NCBI GenBank assembly: GCA_942491105.1
Contig: CALNZX010000001.1
Coordinates: forward strand, 62,001 to 126,000
Direction of reading: 5' to 3'
DNA from: JBBEAM01 sp942491105
GTDB lineage: Bacteria; Pseudomonadota; Alphaproteobacteria; Kiloniellales; DSM-21159
Length of the DNA: 64,000 bases
Made by a program: the position numbers and the translations under genes. How positions within the stretch are numbered: position 1 is the stretch's first letter; each line of letters starts with the position of its first letter. The notes beneath the pieces are model-generated. The model did no database searches. It saw only the letters and a list, made by a program, of their open reading frames with translations, and had not been told where the DNA came from. Shown one piece after another: positions 25,182 through 35,073 of the stretch.

Positions 25182-25553
25182 ATGCCGACGATCAACCAAT
25201 TGATCCGCAAGCCGCGCAAAGACAAGCCGGTGCGCAACAAGGTCCCCGCCATGGAGGCCTGTCCGCAGAAGCGTGGTGTCTGCACGCGCGTCTATACGAC
25301 GACGCCGAAGAAGCCGAACTCCGCGCTGCGTAAAGTCGCGCGCGTGCGGCTGACCAACGGATACGAAGTGACCAGCTATATCCCTGGTGAGGGGCATAAC
25401 CTGCAGGAGCACTCCGTGGTCATGATCCGCGGCGGCCGCGTCAAGGATTTGCCGGGCGTTCGTTACCACATCATTCGCGGCACGCTGGATACCCAGGGCG
25501 TCGCCGACCGCCGCCAGCGCCGTTCGAAGTACGGCGCAAAGCGGCCGAAGTAG
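25182..25553 (+). CDS. rpsL: 30S ribosomal protein S12
   Basis: The 123-residue protein has the family start MPTINQLIRKPRK and the decoding-site motifs TPKKPNSALRKVARVRL and GGRVKDLPGVRYH. The Lys residues equivalent to K42 and K87 of E. coli, whose changes give streptomycin resistance, are wild type. The ribosome binding site is GAGGAAG. It is the first gene of the str operon, 11 bases before rpsG. Confidence 0.99.
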   Translation: MPTINQLIRKPRKDKPVRNKVPAMEACPQKRGVCTRVYTTTPKKPNSALRKVARVRLTNGYEVTSYIPGEGHNLQEHSVVMIRGGRVKDLPGVRYHIIRGTLDTQGVADRRQRRSKYGAKRPK

Positions 25554-25564
25554 GGAGCTCCTGG

Positions 25565-26035
25565 ATGTCTCGCCGTCATAAAGCTGAAAAGCGCGAAATT
25601 CTGCCGGATCCCAAGTTTGGCGATATCGTGCTGAGCAAATTCATGAACAACCTGATGCGCGCCGGTAAGAAGTCGGTCGCAGAGGGGATTGTTTACGGTG
25701 CCTTCGACGTGGTGCAGAGCAAAGGCGGCAACGATCCGCTGAAGGTCTTCCACGAGGCGCTGGTGAACATTAAGCCGGACCTTGAAGTGCGTTCGCGCCG
25801 CGTTGGTGGTGCGACCTATCAGGTTCCGGTCGAGGTGCGCAGCGAGCGCGCGCAGGCCCTGGCCATCCGTTGGATGATCTCGGCGGCGCGCAGCCGCTCG
25901 GAGTTGACCATGCAGGATCGCCTCGCCGGCGAGCTGCTCGATGCATCGAACAATCGTGGTGCCGCGGTTAAGAAGCGCGAAGACACGCACCGGATGGCTG
26001 AAGCCAACCGTGCCTTCTCGCATTACCGCTGGTAA
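25565..26035 (+). CDS. rpsG: 30S ribosomal protein S7
   Basis: The 156-residue S7 contains the 16S rRNA-binding segments FGDIVLSKFMNNLMRAGKK and GGATYQVPVEVR and the C-terminal HRMAEANRAFSHYRW. It nucleates the 30S head and contacts E-site tRNA. It lies between rpsL and fusA with gaps of 11 and 28 bases, the standard str order. In E. coli it is the repressor of this operon. Confidence 0.99.
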   Translation: MSRRHKAEKREILPDPKFGDIVLSKFMNNLMRAGKKSVAEGIVYGAFDVVQSKGGNDPLKVFHEALVNIKPDLEVRSRRVGGATYQVPVEVRSERAQALAIRWMISAARSRSELTMQDRLAGELLDASNNRGAAVKKREDTHRMAEANRAFSHYRW

Positions 26036-26063
26036 CGGCCGCTAGACGAGAGAGACGACTTAC

Positions 26064-28142
26064 ATGACCTCCCGAGTAACCCCGCTCGAACGCTATCGCA
26101 ATATCGGCATCATGGCTCACATCGATGCCGGTAAAACGACGACGACCGAGCGCATCCTGTATTACACCGGCCGTTCCCATAAGATCGGTGAGGTCCACGA
26201 CGGCGCCGCCACCATGGACTGGATGGAGCAGGAGCAAGAGCGCGGAATCACCATTACCTCCGCGGCGACGACCTGTTTCTGGCACGACCACCGCATCAAC
26301 ATCATCGACACCCCGGGCCACGTCGACTTCACCATTGAGGTCGAGCGTTCCCTGCGCGTGCTCGATGGCGCGGTCGCGGTGTTCGATTCCGTCGCCGGCG
26401 TCGAGCCCCAGTCCGAGACCGTGTGGCGCCAGGCGGACAAGTATCACGTGCCGCGGATGTGCTTTATCAACAAGATGGACCGTATGGGCGCGGACTTCTT
26501 CCGCTGCGTCGATATGATTATCGATCGCCTTGGCGCGGTTCCTCTTGTCACCCAGCTTCCGATCGGCGCCGAGGCCGACTTCGCCGGCCTGATCGATCTG
26601 CTCAAGATGAAGGCCGTGGTTTGGAAGGACGAATCCCTCGGCGCTGAATTCGAGTACACCGATATTCCCGAGAACCTGCAGGCGCAGGCCGCCGAGTATC
26701 GCGAAAAGATGATCGAGCTCGCCCTGGAGCAGGACGACGCCGCCTTGGAAGCCTACCTCGAGGGCAACGAGCCCGACGAGGCGACGCTCAAGGCCTGTAT
26801 CCGCAAGGGTACCTGCGGCTTGGCTTTCGTTCCGATCCTCTGCGGCACCGCTTTCAAGAACAAGGGCGTGCAGCCGCTGCTCGACGCCGTCGTGGACTAC
26901 CTGCCGAGCCCGACCGACGTCGCGGCCATCCGCGGTATCAAGCCGGGCACCGAGGAAGAGGTTTTGCGCAAGTCTTCTGACGACGAGCCGATGTCGGCGC
27001 TGGCTTTCAAGATCATGACCGACCCCTTCGTCGGCTCCCTGACCTTCGCCCGTGTCTACTCCGGCTGCTTGACCAAGGGGTCTTCGGTGATGAATTCGGT
27101 CAAGGACACGCGCGAGCGTGTCGGCCGTATGCTGCTGATGCACGCCAACACCCGCGAAGAGATCGATAGCGCCATGGCTGGCGACATCGTCGCCATCGCT
27201 GGGCTGAAGGACACCACCACCGGCGATACGCTCTGCGATCCGGCCCACCCGGTCATTCTCGAGCGCATGGAATTCCCCGATCCCGTGATCGAGGTTGCCG
27301 TCGAGCCGAAGTCGAAGGTCGATCAGGAAAAGATGGGCGTCGCCCTGCAGCGTTTGGCTCAGGAGGATCCTTCTTTCCAGGTGGCTTCCGACGCCGAGAG
27401 CGGGCAGACCGTGATCAAGGGGATGGGCGAGCTTCATCTCGAGATCCTGGTCGACCGCATGAAGCGCGAATTCAAGGTCGAGGCCAATGTCGGCGCGCCG
27501 CAGGTGGCGTACCGCGAGACTGTGACCCGCCTCGCCGAAGTCGATTATACCCACAAGAAGCAGACCGGCGGTTCCGGTCAGTTCGCCCGGGTGAAGATCG
27601 TGTTCGAGCCGCTTGAGGCGGGCGAGGGCTTCGTCTTCGAAAACTCCGTGGTCGGCGGTTCCGTGCCGCGGGAATACATTCCCGGCGTTCAGAAGGGTCT
27701 GAATTCAGCCCGCGAGGCGGGCGTGATCGCCGGTTTCCCGGTGATCGACTTCAAGGCGACTCTCGTCGATGGCGCGAGCCACGATGTCGACTCCAGCGTC
27801 ATGGCCTTCGAGATCGCGGCGCGCGCGGCCTTCCGTGAAGGACTGCCGAAAGCCGGACCGGTCTTGCTCGAGCCGATGATGCGGGTCGAGGTGGTGACGC
27901 CCGAGGAATACATGGGCGACATCATCGGCGATCTGAACAGCCGCCGCGGCAACGTGAATTCGATGGATAGCCGTGGCATTGCCCGCGTCGTGACCGCGAT
28001 GGTGCCGCTGGCCAACATGTTTGGTTACGTCAATACGCTGCGCTCCATGAGTCAGGGCCGCGCGCAGTACACGATGCACTTCGATCACTACGAGAAGGTG
28101 CCTCAGGCCGTGGCCGACGAAGTGAAGGCGAAGCTGGCCTAG
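26064..28142 (+). CDS. fusA: Elongation factor G
   Basis: EF-G of 692 residues with G1 AHIDAGKTT, switch I region RGITITSAATT, G3 DTPGHVDF and G4 NKMDR, then domains II-V ending in the C-terminal helix. It is the translocation GTPase. Thr codons here are mostly ACC, in contrast to the tuf gene that follows. No sign of the duplication seen in mitochondrial-type EF-G2. Confidence 0.99.
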   Translation: MTSRVTPLERYRNIGIMAHIDAGKTTTTERILYYTGRSHKIGEVHDGAATMDWMEQEQERGITITSAATTCFWHDHRINIIDTPGHVDFTIEVERSLRVLDGAVAVFDSVAGVEPQSETVWRQADKYHVPRMCFINKMDRMGADFFRCVDMIIDRLGAVPLVTQLPIGAEADFAGLIDLLKMKAVVWKDESLGAEFEYTDIPENLQAQAAEYREKMIELALEQDDAALEAYLEGNEPDEATLKACIRKGTCGLAFVPILCGTAFKNKGVQPLLDAVVDYLPSPTDVAAIRGIKPGTEEEVLRKSSDDEPMSALAFKIMTDPFVGSLTFARVYSGCLTKGSSVMNSVKDTRERVGRMLLMHANTREEIDSAMAGDIVAIAGLKDTTTGDTLCDPAHPVILERMEFPDPVIEVAVEPKSKVDQEKMGVALQRLAQEDPSFQVASDAESGQTVIKGMGELHLEILVDRMKREFKVEANVGAPQVAYRETVTRLAEVDYTHKKQTGGSGQFARVKIVFEPLEAGEGFVFENSVVGGSVPREYIPGVQKGLNSAREAGVIAGFPVIDFKATLVDGASHDVDSSVMAFEIAARAAFREGLPKAGPVLLEPMMRVEVVTPEEYMGDIIGDLNSRRGNVNSMDSRGIARVVTAMVPLANMFGYVNTLRSMSQGRAQYTMHFDHYEKVPQAVADEVKAKLA

Positions 28143-28194
28143 CCAGGATCAACTAGAGATACGCAATACCCTTGGAAGGGAGACGGTAAGAACC

Positions 28195-29385
<1,191 letters not shown>

Positions 29386-29398
29386 GGAACGTAACCAC

Positions 29399-29437
29399 AG
29401 GCCCGCTTCAGGGCAGTCAATCTGAAGCGGGCCTTTT
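29399..29437 (+). terminator. Strong intrinsic terminator between tuf and rpsJ
   Basis: AGGCCCGCTTCAG (29399-29411) and CTGAAGCGGGCCT (29422-29434) form a perfect 13-bp stem with a 10-base loop, followed by TTT. It begins 13 bases after the tuf stop and ends 18 bases before the rpsJ start, with no room for a promoter in between. It may be a partial terminator or an attenuator of the S10 operon. Confidence 0.85.
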
Positions 29438-29455
29438 GAATGAGCGCTATATCCA

Positions 29456-29770
29456 ATGGAAAGTCAGAACATAAGAATTCGCCTGAAGGCGTTCGATCAC
29501 CGGGTGCTGGATCAGTCCACCGGTGAGATCGTCAACACGGCGAAGCGGACCGGCGCGCAGGTGCGTGGCCCGATACCGCTACCCACGCGGATCGAGCGCT
29601 TCACCGTTTTGCGTTCCCCGCACATCGATAAGAAAAGCCGTGAGCAGTTCGAAATCCGGACGCACAAGCGGCTGCTCGACATCGTCGATCCGACCCCGCA
29701 GACCGTCGACGCTTTGATGAAGCTCGACCTTGCGGCCGGCGTCGACGTCGAGATTAAGCTGAAGGGTTGA
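29456..29770 (+). CDS. rpsJ: 30S ribosomal protein S10
   Basis: The 104-residue S10 begins MESQNIRIRLKAFDHRVLD, the family start, and has the THKRLLDIVDPT motif. It is a 30S head protein and also NusE, which binds NusB and NusG in antitermination. It heads the S10 operon. Its ribosome binding site is poor (only GAGCG about 10 bases upstream), and the start is 18 bases after the terminator hairpin, so expression may depend on read-through or on an RNA structure. Confidence 0.98.
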   Translation: MESQNIRIRLKAFDHRVLDQSTGEIVNTAKRTGAQVRGPIPLPTRIERFTVLRSPHIDKKSREQFEIRTHKRLLDIVDPTPQTVDALMKLDLAAGVDVEIKLKG

Positions 29771-29774
29771 TCCA

Positions 29775-30608
29775 ATGCGTACCGGTTTGATCGCTCAAAA
29801 GCTTGGCATGACCCGGATTTTCACCGGCGAGGGGGAGCATGTCCCCGTCACCGTTCTGAAGGTCGACAACTGCCAGGTGGTTGCGGTCCGCTCCGCGGAA
29901 AAGGATGGCTATAGCGCCGTTCAGCTCGGCAGCGGTACGGCAAAGGTTAAGAACGTTTCCAAGGCCGAGCGCGAGCGTTTCGCCAAGGCGAAGGTTGCTC
30001 CCAAGCGCAAGCTGGTGGAGTTCCGCGTGTCCGAGGATGCGGTGCTGGATGTCGGCGCTGAGCTTGCTCCCAGCCACTTCATCAGCGGCCAGCGTGTCGA
30101 CGTTACGGGAACCTCGATCGGTAAGGGTTTCGCAGGCGTCATGAAGCGCCACAACTTCAGCGGCCTGCGCGCCTCGCATGGTGTCTCCGTCTCGCATCGC
30201 TCCCATGGTTCAACGGGTCAGAACCAGGATCCGGGCCGCGTCTTCAAAGGTAAGAAGATGGCCGGGCACATGGGCGACAAGCGGGTCACCACGCAGAACC
30301 TGGAGGTGGTCTCCACCGACGACGAGCGTGGCTTGATCCTGGTGCGTGGCGCCGTTCCGGGCTCCGAAGGGGGCTGGGTGCTGGTGCGCGACGCCGTCAA
30401 GCGCGCGCTGCCCGAGGGCGTTCCGCATCCCGCCGGCCTTAAGGATGGCGCGAGCGAGGACAGCCCGGTTGCCGACATCACCCAGGAAGCCGTGGAACAG
30501 GGCGTTCCCGAGCCGACGGCGGAAGATGTCGCCATCGAAGAAGCCGTCCAGGAAGCCGCGAACGAGCCTGTCGCGTCGTCCGGTGACGAAGAGAAGAAGG
30601 ACCAGTGA
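29775..30608 (+). CDS. rplC: 50S ribosomal protein L3 with acidic C-terminal extension
   Basis: The first about 210 residues are a complete L3 (MRTGLIAQKLGMTRIF; SHRSHGSTGQNQDPGRVFKGKKMAGHMG), which reaches the peptidyl-transferase centre. The remaining about 65 residues form an Ala/Glu/Asp/Pro-rich tail ending in SSGDEEKKDQ. E. coli L3 is about 209 residues, so this is a real extension and it is in frame without a break. Extensions occur in some alphaproteobacteria. The tail is likely disordered and at the ribosome surface. rplC starts 4 bases after rpsJ. Confidence 0.97.
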   Translation: MRTGLIAQKLGMTRIFTGEGEHVPVTVLKVDNCQVVAVRSAEKDGYSAVQLGSGTAKVKNVSKAERERFAKAKVAPKRKLVEFRVSEDAVLDVGAELAPSHFISGQRVDVTGTSIGKGFAGVMKRHNFSGLRASHGVSVSHRSHGSTGQNQDPGRVFKGKKMAGHMGDKRVTTQNLEVVSTDDERGLILVRGAVPGSEGGWVLVRDAVKRALPEGVPHPAGLKDGASEDSPVADITQEAVEQGVPEPTAEDVAIEEAVQEAANEPVASSGDEEKKDQ

Positions 30609-30610
30609 CC

Positions 30611-31231
30611 ATGAAACTCGAGGTCACATCGCTCGATGCGAAGAAGTCCGGCACGATCGATCTGGATGAGACGATCTTCGGTGTCGAACTGCGCAAGGAC
30701 CTGCTGGCCCGCATGGTCAATTGGCAGCTCGCCAAGCGCCGTGCCGGGACGCACAAGACCAAGGGCCGCAGCGAAGTTTCCGGAACCTCCAAGAAGGCTT
30801 TCCGCCAGAAGGGGACGGGCCGGGCACGCCGCGGCAATATGAAGACCAATCTGCTGCGTGGCGGCGGTACGGCCCACGGGCCCTCTCCGCGAAGCTACGC
30901 CTTCGATCTGCCGAAGCGTTTCCGCAAGCTTGCCTTGCGCGTCGCGCTCTCGGCCAAGGCCGCCGAAGGCAAGCTGATCGTGATCGAGGAAGCCAAGGTT
31001 GGTACGCACAAGACCAAGGATCTTGTCGAGAAGTTCGGCAAGCTCGGCCTTTCCTCGGCCTTGATCATCGACGGCGCCGACTTCGATGAGGTCTTCGCCC
31101 GCGCCGCGCGGAACATTCCGGGCGTCGATCTGCTGCCTCAGCAGGGCGCGAACGTATACGACATTCTGCGCCGCGATACCTTGGTCCTGACCAAGGGCGC
31201 GGTCGAGGCTCTGGAGGCCCGACTGAAATGA
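30611..31231 (+). CDS. rplD: 50S ribosomal protein L4
   Basis: The 206-residue L4 begins MKLEVTSLDAKKSGTIDL; a GTG at 30605 overlapping the rplC stop is possible but the AAGGA site fits the ATG at 30611 better. The long loop into the exit tunnel (GRSEVSGTSKKAFRQKGTGR) is normal. In E. coli L4 also represses the S10 operon by attenuation. It overlaps rplW by 4 bases. Confidence 0.98.
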   Translation: MKLEVTSLDAKKSGTIDLDETIFGVELRKDLLARMVNWQLAKRRAGTHKTKGRSEVSGTSKKAFRQKGTGRARRGNMKTNLLRGGGTAHGPSPRSYAFDLPKRFRKLALRVALSAKAAEGKLIVIEEAKVGTHKTKDLVEKFGKLGLSSALIIDGADFDEVFARAARNIPGVDLLPQQGANVYDILRRDTLVLTKGAVEALEARLK

Positions 31232-31560
31232 GTTTTGGACGCGGATACAAGGCCGCCAAGGCCAAGATCTCGAACGAGCGGATGTACGAAATTATCCGTA
31301 GCCCGGTCGTTACCGAGAAGAGCACGCTGCTGTCCGAGCACAACGCCGTGACGTTCAAGGTGCCGCTCGATGCCAGCAAGCCCGAGATCAAGCAGGCCGT
31401 CGAGGCGCTGTTCAAGGTCAAGGTGAAGGCGGTCAACACGCTTCGCCAGCAGGGCAAGGTCAAGAGGTTCCGCGGCCGTACCGGCAAGCGGAGCGATTTC
31501 AAGAAAGCGATGGTGACTCTTGCCGAGGGCCACAGCATCGACGTGACCACGGGGATCTAA
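31228..31560 (+). CDS. rplW: 50S ribosomal protein L23
   Basis: The 110-residue protein contains YEIIRSPVVTEKSTLL and the hairpin KVKAVNTLRQQGKVKRFRGR, typical of L23, the docking site for SRP and trigger factor at the tunnel exit. It has a short N-terminal extension of about 15 residues (MSFGRGYKAAKAKISN). The start overlaps the rplD stop (ATGA). Confidence 0.98.
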   Translation: MSFGRGYKAAKAKISNERMYEIIRSPVVTEKSTLLSEHNAVTFKVPLDASKPEIKQAVEALFKVKVKAVNTLRQQGKVKRFRGRTGKRSDFKKAMVTLAEGHSIDVTTGI

Positions 31561-31563
31561 CCG

Positions 31564-32400
31564 ATGGCATTGAAGAGCTACTCACCGACTACGCCAGGCC
31601 GCCGCGGGCTGATTGCGATCGACCGCAGCGAACTCTGGAAGGGTGCGCCCGAAAAGAGCCTCACCGAGGGTCTGAGCAAAAAGGGCGGCCGCAACAATCA
31701 TGGCCGCATCACGGCACGCCGCCGCGGTGGCGGCAGCAAGCGCCTGTACCGCGTGGTGGATTTCCGCCGCACCAAGCGCGACGTACCGGCGAAGGTCGAG
31801 CGGATCGAATACGATCCGAACCGCTCCGCTTTCATTGCCTTGCTGCGCTACGAGGACGGCGAGCTGTCCTATATCCTGGCGCCGCAGCGCTTGGGTGTTG
31901 GCGATACGGTGATCTCGGCCGCCAAGGCCGACGTCAAGCCGGGCAACGCCATGCCGCTTTCGGCGGTTCCGGTCGGCACCATCATCCACAACGTCGAGCT
32001 TAAGGCTGGGCGTGGCGGGCAGATCGCTCGCGCAGCCGGTGGCTATGTCCAGCTGGTTGGCCGCGACGGTGGCTACGCGCTGCTGCGTCTTGGGTCCGGC
32101 GAGGTTCGCATGGTCCGTGGCGAGTGCATGGCGACGATCGGCGCGGTTTCGAACCCGGACAATTCCAACACCAAGCTCGGCAAGGCCGGCCGCAAGCGCT
32201 GGCTGGGCAAACGCCCGGCGGTGCGCGGCGTGGCGATGAACCCGATCGATCATCCGCACGGCGGCGGCGAAGGCCGCACCTCTGGCGGCCGTCATCCGGT
32301 GACGCCGTGGGGCAAGCCGACCAAGGGCGCGCGCACGCGTCACAACAAGAAAACCGACGGCCTGATTGTGCGCCGCCGGCATGTGAAGAAGAAGAGGTAG
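31564..32400 (+). CDS. rplB: 50S ribosomal protein L2
   Basis: The 278-residue L2 has KKGGRNNHGRITARRRGGGSKRLYR and the highly conserved C-terminal VAMNPIDHPHGGGEGRTSGG, which includes the His needed near the peptidyl-transferase centre. It lies 3 bases after rplW and 12 before rpsS. Length and ends are normal. Confidence 0.99.
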   Translation: MALKSYSPTTPGRRGLIAIDRSELWKGAPEKSLTEGLSKKGGRNNHGRITARRRGGGSKRLYRVVDFRRTKRDVPAKVERIEYDPNRSAFIALLRYEDGELSYILAPQRLGVGDTVISAAKADVKPGNAMPLSAVPVGTIIHNVELKAGRGGQIARAAGGYVQLVGRDGGYALLRLGSGEVRMVRGECMATIGAVSNPDNSNTKLGKAGRKRWLGKRPAVRGVAMNPIDHPHGGGEGRTSGGRHPVTPWGKPTKGARTRHNKKTDGLIVRRRHVKKKR

Positions 32401-32412
32401 GGAACCAGGTCC

Positions 32413-32691
32413 ATGGCACGCTCTGTCTGGAAAGGCCCGTTCGTCGACGGTTATCTGCTCAAGAAGGCGGAAACCTCGCGCGCATCTGGGCGCAATGAGA
32501 TTATCAAGACCTGGTCGCGGCGTTCGACGATCATGCCGCAGTTTGTCGGTCTGACCTTCGGGGTCTACAACGGCCACAAATTCCTGCCGGTCCTGGTCAC
32601 GGAAAACATGGTGGGTCACAAGTTTGGCGAGTTCTCGCCGACGCGGACCTTCTACGGCCATCTGGCCGACAAGAAATCGAAGAGGTCCTAA
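32413..32691 (+). CDS. rpsS: 30S ribosomal protein S19
   Basis: The 92-residue S19 has MARSVWKGPFVDGYLLKK and RRSTIMPQFVGLTFGVYNG, then HKFGEFSPTRTFYGH. It sits in the 30S head with S13. It is 4 bases before rplV, whose ribosome binding site (AGAGG) lies in the end of this gene. Confidence 0.99.
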   Translation: MARSVWKGPFVDGYLLKKAETSRASGRNEIIKTWSRRSTIMPQFVGLTFGVYNGHKFLPVLVTENMVGHKFGEFSPTRTFYGHLADKKSKRS

Positions 32692-32695
32692 GACA

Positions 32696-33076
32696 ATGGG
32701 TAAGCCGTCTAAGGAACGCCGTCTTCAGGACAGCGAGGCGATGGCGATGGTGCGCAACCTGCGTACCAGTCCGCGCAAGCTCGACCTCGTCGCGGCCTCG
32801 ATCCGCGGCAAGCCGGCCGATAAGGCGCTCGCCGAGCTCACCTTCTCCAAGCGCCGTATCGCGCAGGAGGTCAAGAAGGTGCTGCAGTCGGCTATCGCCA
32901 ACGCCGAGAACAATCACCAGCTCGATGTCGACCGGCTTTATGTGTCCGAAGCCGTCGTGGGCAAGTCCTTCGTGATGCGCCGCTTCCGCCCCCGGGCGCG
33001 CGGCCGCGTTGGGCGCATTGAAAAGCCCTGGAGCCGCCTGACGGTGGTCGTCCGCGAGCGCGAGGAGACTGCGTAA
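32696..33076 (+). CDS. rplV: 50S ribosomal protein L22
   Basis: From ATG 32696 the protein has 126 residues (MGKPSKERRLQDSEAMAM, then VRNLRTSPRKLDLVAASIRG). A longer frame back to 32624 runs through rpsS and is not used. The tunnel-lining hairpin (RRFRPRARGRVGRI) is intact. The stop TAA overlaps the rpsC start (TAATG). Confidence 0.98.
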   Translation: MGKPSKERRLQDSEAMAMVRNLRTSPRKLDLVAASIRGKPADKALAELTFSKRRIAQEVKKVLQSAIANAENNHQLDVDRLYVSEAVVGKSFVMRRFRPRARGRVGRIEKPWSRLTVVVREREETA

Positions 33077-33771
33077 TGGGTCAAAAAGTAAATCCGATCA
33101 GCCTGCGCGTCGGTATCAATCGGACTTGGGACTCGCGGTGGTACGCCGATAAAGATTACGGCGACATGCTGCACGAGGACCTCAAGCTGCGCGAATTCCT
33201 GAACGCGCGCTTGAGCCAGGCCGGTGTGTCCAAGATCATCATCGAGCGACCGGCCAAGCGGGCGCGGATCACCATCCATACGGCGCGTCCCGGCGTTGTC
33301 ATCGGCAAGAAGGGCGCGGATATCGAAAAGCTGCGGCTGGACCTGCAGAAGATGACCGGCGACGACGTCAGCTTGAACATCGTCGAGATCCGTAAGCCGG
33401 AAATCGATGCCAAGCTGGTGGCCGACAACATCGCGCAGCAGCTGGAGCGCCGCGTCGCCTTTCGCCGCGCCATGAAGCGGGCGGTGCAGAACGCCATGCG
33501 CCTCGGTGCCCAGGGTATTCGTATCACCTGCGGCGGCCGTCTCGGCGGCGCTGAGATCGCCCGCACGGAGTGGTACCGCGAGGGACGCGTTCCCTTGCAC
33601 ACTCTGCGCGCCGACATCGATTACGGCGAGGCCACGGCGATGACCACCTATGGCACCTGCGGCGTGAAGGTTTGGGTCTTCAAGGGTGAAATCCTCGCCC
33701 ATGACCCGATGGCGCAGGACAAGAAGACCCAAGAAGCGCAGGCCGGCCATAGTGGCCCGCCCCGCAGTTAA
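33076..33771 (+). CDS. rpsC: 30S ribosomal protein S3
   Basis: The 231-residue S3 begins MGQKVNPISLRVGINRTWDS and has the KH motif VIGKKGADIEKLR and the C-terminal GVKVWVFKGE. It forms the mRNA entry helicase region with S4 and S5. Its ATG shares one base with the rplV stop. Confidence 0.99.
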   Translation: MGQKVNPISLRVGINRTWDSRWYADKDYGDMLHEDLKLREFLNARLSQAGVSKIIIERPAKRARITIHTARPGVVIGKKGADIEKLRLDLQKMTGDDVSLNIVEIRKPEIDAKLVADNIAQQLERRVAFRRAMKRAVQNAMRLGAQGIRITCGGRLGGAEIARTEWYREGRVPLHTLRADIDYGEATAMTTYGTCGVKVWVFKGEILAHDPMAQDKKTQEAQAGHSGPPRS

Positions 33772-33802
33772 TGCCGCAGCAAGTTATTTGAGGAACTGAC
33801 CG

Positions 33803-34222
33803 ATGCTTTCGCCAAAGCGGACGAAATACCGCAAGCAACATAAAGGCCGCATCCATGGCCTTGCCAAGGGCGGCACGCAGCTCAACTTCGGCGCCTATGG
33901 CCTGAAGGCCATGAGCCCGGGCCGGGTGTCGGCGCGCCAGATCGAGGCGGCTCGCCGCGCGATCACCCGCCACATGCGCCGTATTGGTAAGCTGTGGATC
34001 CGGATCTTCCCGGATGTGCCGGTGTCGCAGAAGCCAGCCGAAGTGCGTCAGGGCAAGGGCAAGGGCACGCCTGAGTGGTGGGCGGCCCGGGTCAAGCCCG
34101 GCCGGATCATGTTCGAGCTCGATGGCGTCAATTCCGAGATCGCGCGCGAGGCCTTCCGGCTCGCGTCGGCGAAGCTGCCAATCGAGACCAAGTTCGTCAG
34201 CCGCCTTGGCGACGAGGGCTGA
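33803..34222 (+). CDS. rplP: 50S ribosomal protein L16
   Basis: The 139-residue protein begins MLSPKRTKYRKQHKGRIHGL and contains GKGTPEWWAARVKPGRIMFE, the L16 signature. It sits near the A-site tRNA elbow. The conserved Arg in PGRVSARQIEAARRAI is present. It is 31 bases after rpsC and 14 before rpmC. Confidence 0.99.
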   Translation: MLSPKRTKYRKQHKGRIHGLAKGGTQLNFGAYGLKAMSPGRVSARQIEAARRAITRHMRRIGKLWIRIFPDVPVSQKPAEVRQGKGKGTPEWWAARVKPGRIMFELDGVNSEIAREAFRLASAKLPIETKFVSRLGDEG

Positions 34223-34236
34223 GGGAGCGAGACGAG

Positions 34237-34434
34237 ATGAAAGCCGAAGACATCAAGGCGAAGTCCGCCGACGAACTAAAGACGAATCTGCTCGACCTGC
34301 GTAAGGAGGCCTTCAATCTGCGCTTCCAGGCGGCGAGTGGCCAGTTAGAGAACACGGCGCGCGTGCGCCAGGTGCGGCGGGACATCGCCCGCGTTAAGAC
34401 AATCCTGCGCGAAAAGCTGCAGGCCGCGTCGTAA
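34237..34434 (+). CDS. rpmC: 50S ribosomal protein L29
   Basis: The 65-residue protein has LLDLRKEAFNLRFQAASGQLENTARVRQVRRDIAR-type sequence, the two-helix hairpin of L29 at the tunnel exit. The ATG at 34237 has GAGGGAGCGAG upstream; the longer frame to 34075 is rplP noise. Confidence 0.98.
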   Translation: MKAEDIKAKSADELKTNLLDLRKEAFNLRFQAASGQLENTARVRQVRRDIARVKTILREKLQAAS

Positions 34435-34446
34435 GGAGTTTTTGAG

Positions 34447-34689
34447 ATGCCGCGTCGGGTATTGCAGGGAGTCGTGGTTAGCGACAAGGGCGACAAGACG
34501 ATTACCGTCTTGGTCGAACGTCGCGTCATGCACCCGCTGTACAAAAAGTTTATTAAGCGCTCGAAGAAGTACCACGCTCACGATGAAGCAAATGCTTGCA
34601 AAGTCGGCGACGTGGTGCGGATCGAGGAATGCCGCCCGATCTCCAAGACGAAGTCTTGGATGGTGTTGAGCGACGGCACATCCGCGTAG
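34447..34689 (+). CDS. rpsQ: 30S ribosomal protein S17
   Basis: The 80-residue S17 begins MPRRVLQGVVVSDKGDKTIT and includes VLVERRVMHPLYKKFIKRSKKYHAHDE, the OB-fold rRNA-binding signature. It lies 12 bases after rpmC; the ribosome binding site is AAGGAG. Confidence 0.99.
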   Translation: MPRRVLQGVVVSDKGDKTITVLVERRVMHPLYKKFIKRSKKYHAHDEANACKVGDVVRIEECRPISKTKSWMVLSDGTSA

Positions 34690-34704
34690 GGAGTTTGCAC
34701 AGTC

Positions 34705-35073
34705 ATGATTCAAATGCAGAGCAATCTCGAGGTCGCGGATAACTCCGGAGCGCGCCGTGTCCAGTGCATCAAGGTGCTGGGTGGCTCGAAGCGGAAGACC
34801 GCAGGCATCGGGGACATCATCGTCGTCTCCGTGAAGGAGGCGATTCCGCGCGGCCGCGTGAAGAAGGGCGATGTACATCGTGCCGTCATCGTGCGGACCG
34901 CGTACGACATCCGCCGTTCCGACGGCACCGCGATCCGCTTCGACAGCAATGCCGCGGTGTTGATCAACAATGCCAACGAGCCGATCGGGACTCGCATCTT
35001 CGGCCCGGTGACGCGCGAACTGCGCGCCAAGAAGTTCATGAAGATCGTTTCCCTGGCGCCGGAGGTGCTGTAA
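34705..35073 (+). CDS. rplN: 50S ribosomal protein L14
   Basis: The 122-residue L14 begins MIQMQSNLEVADNSGARRVQ and has VKKGDVHRAVIVRT and the C-terminal MKIVSLAPEVL. It marks the start of the spc part of the cluster. There is no promoter or terminator visible between rpsQ and rplN (15 bases), so S10 and spc genes look like one transcript. Confidence 0.99.
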   Translation: MIQMQSNLEVADNSGARRVQCIKVLGGSKRKTAGIGDIIVVSVKEAIPRGRVKKGDVHRAVIVRTAYDIRRSDGTAIRFDSNAAVLINNANEPIGTRIFGPVTRELRAKKFMKIVSLAPEVL

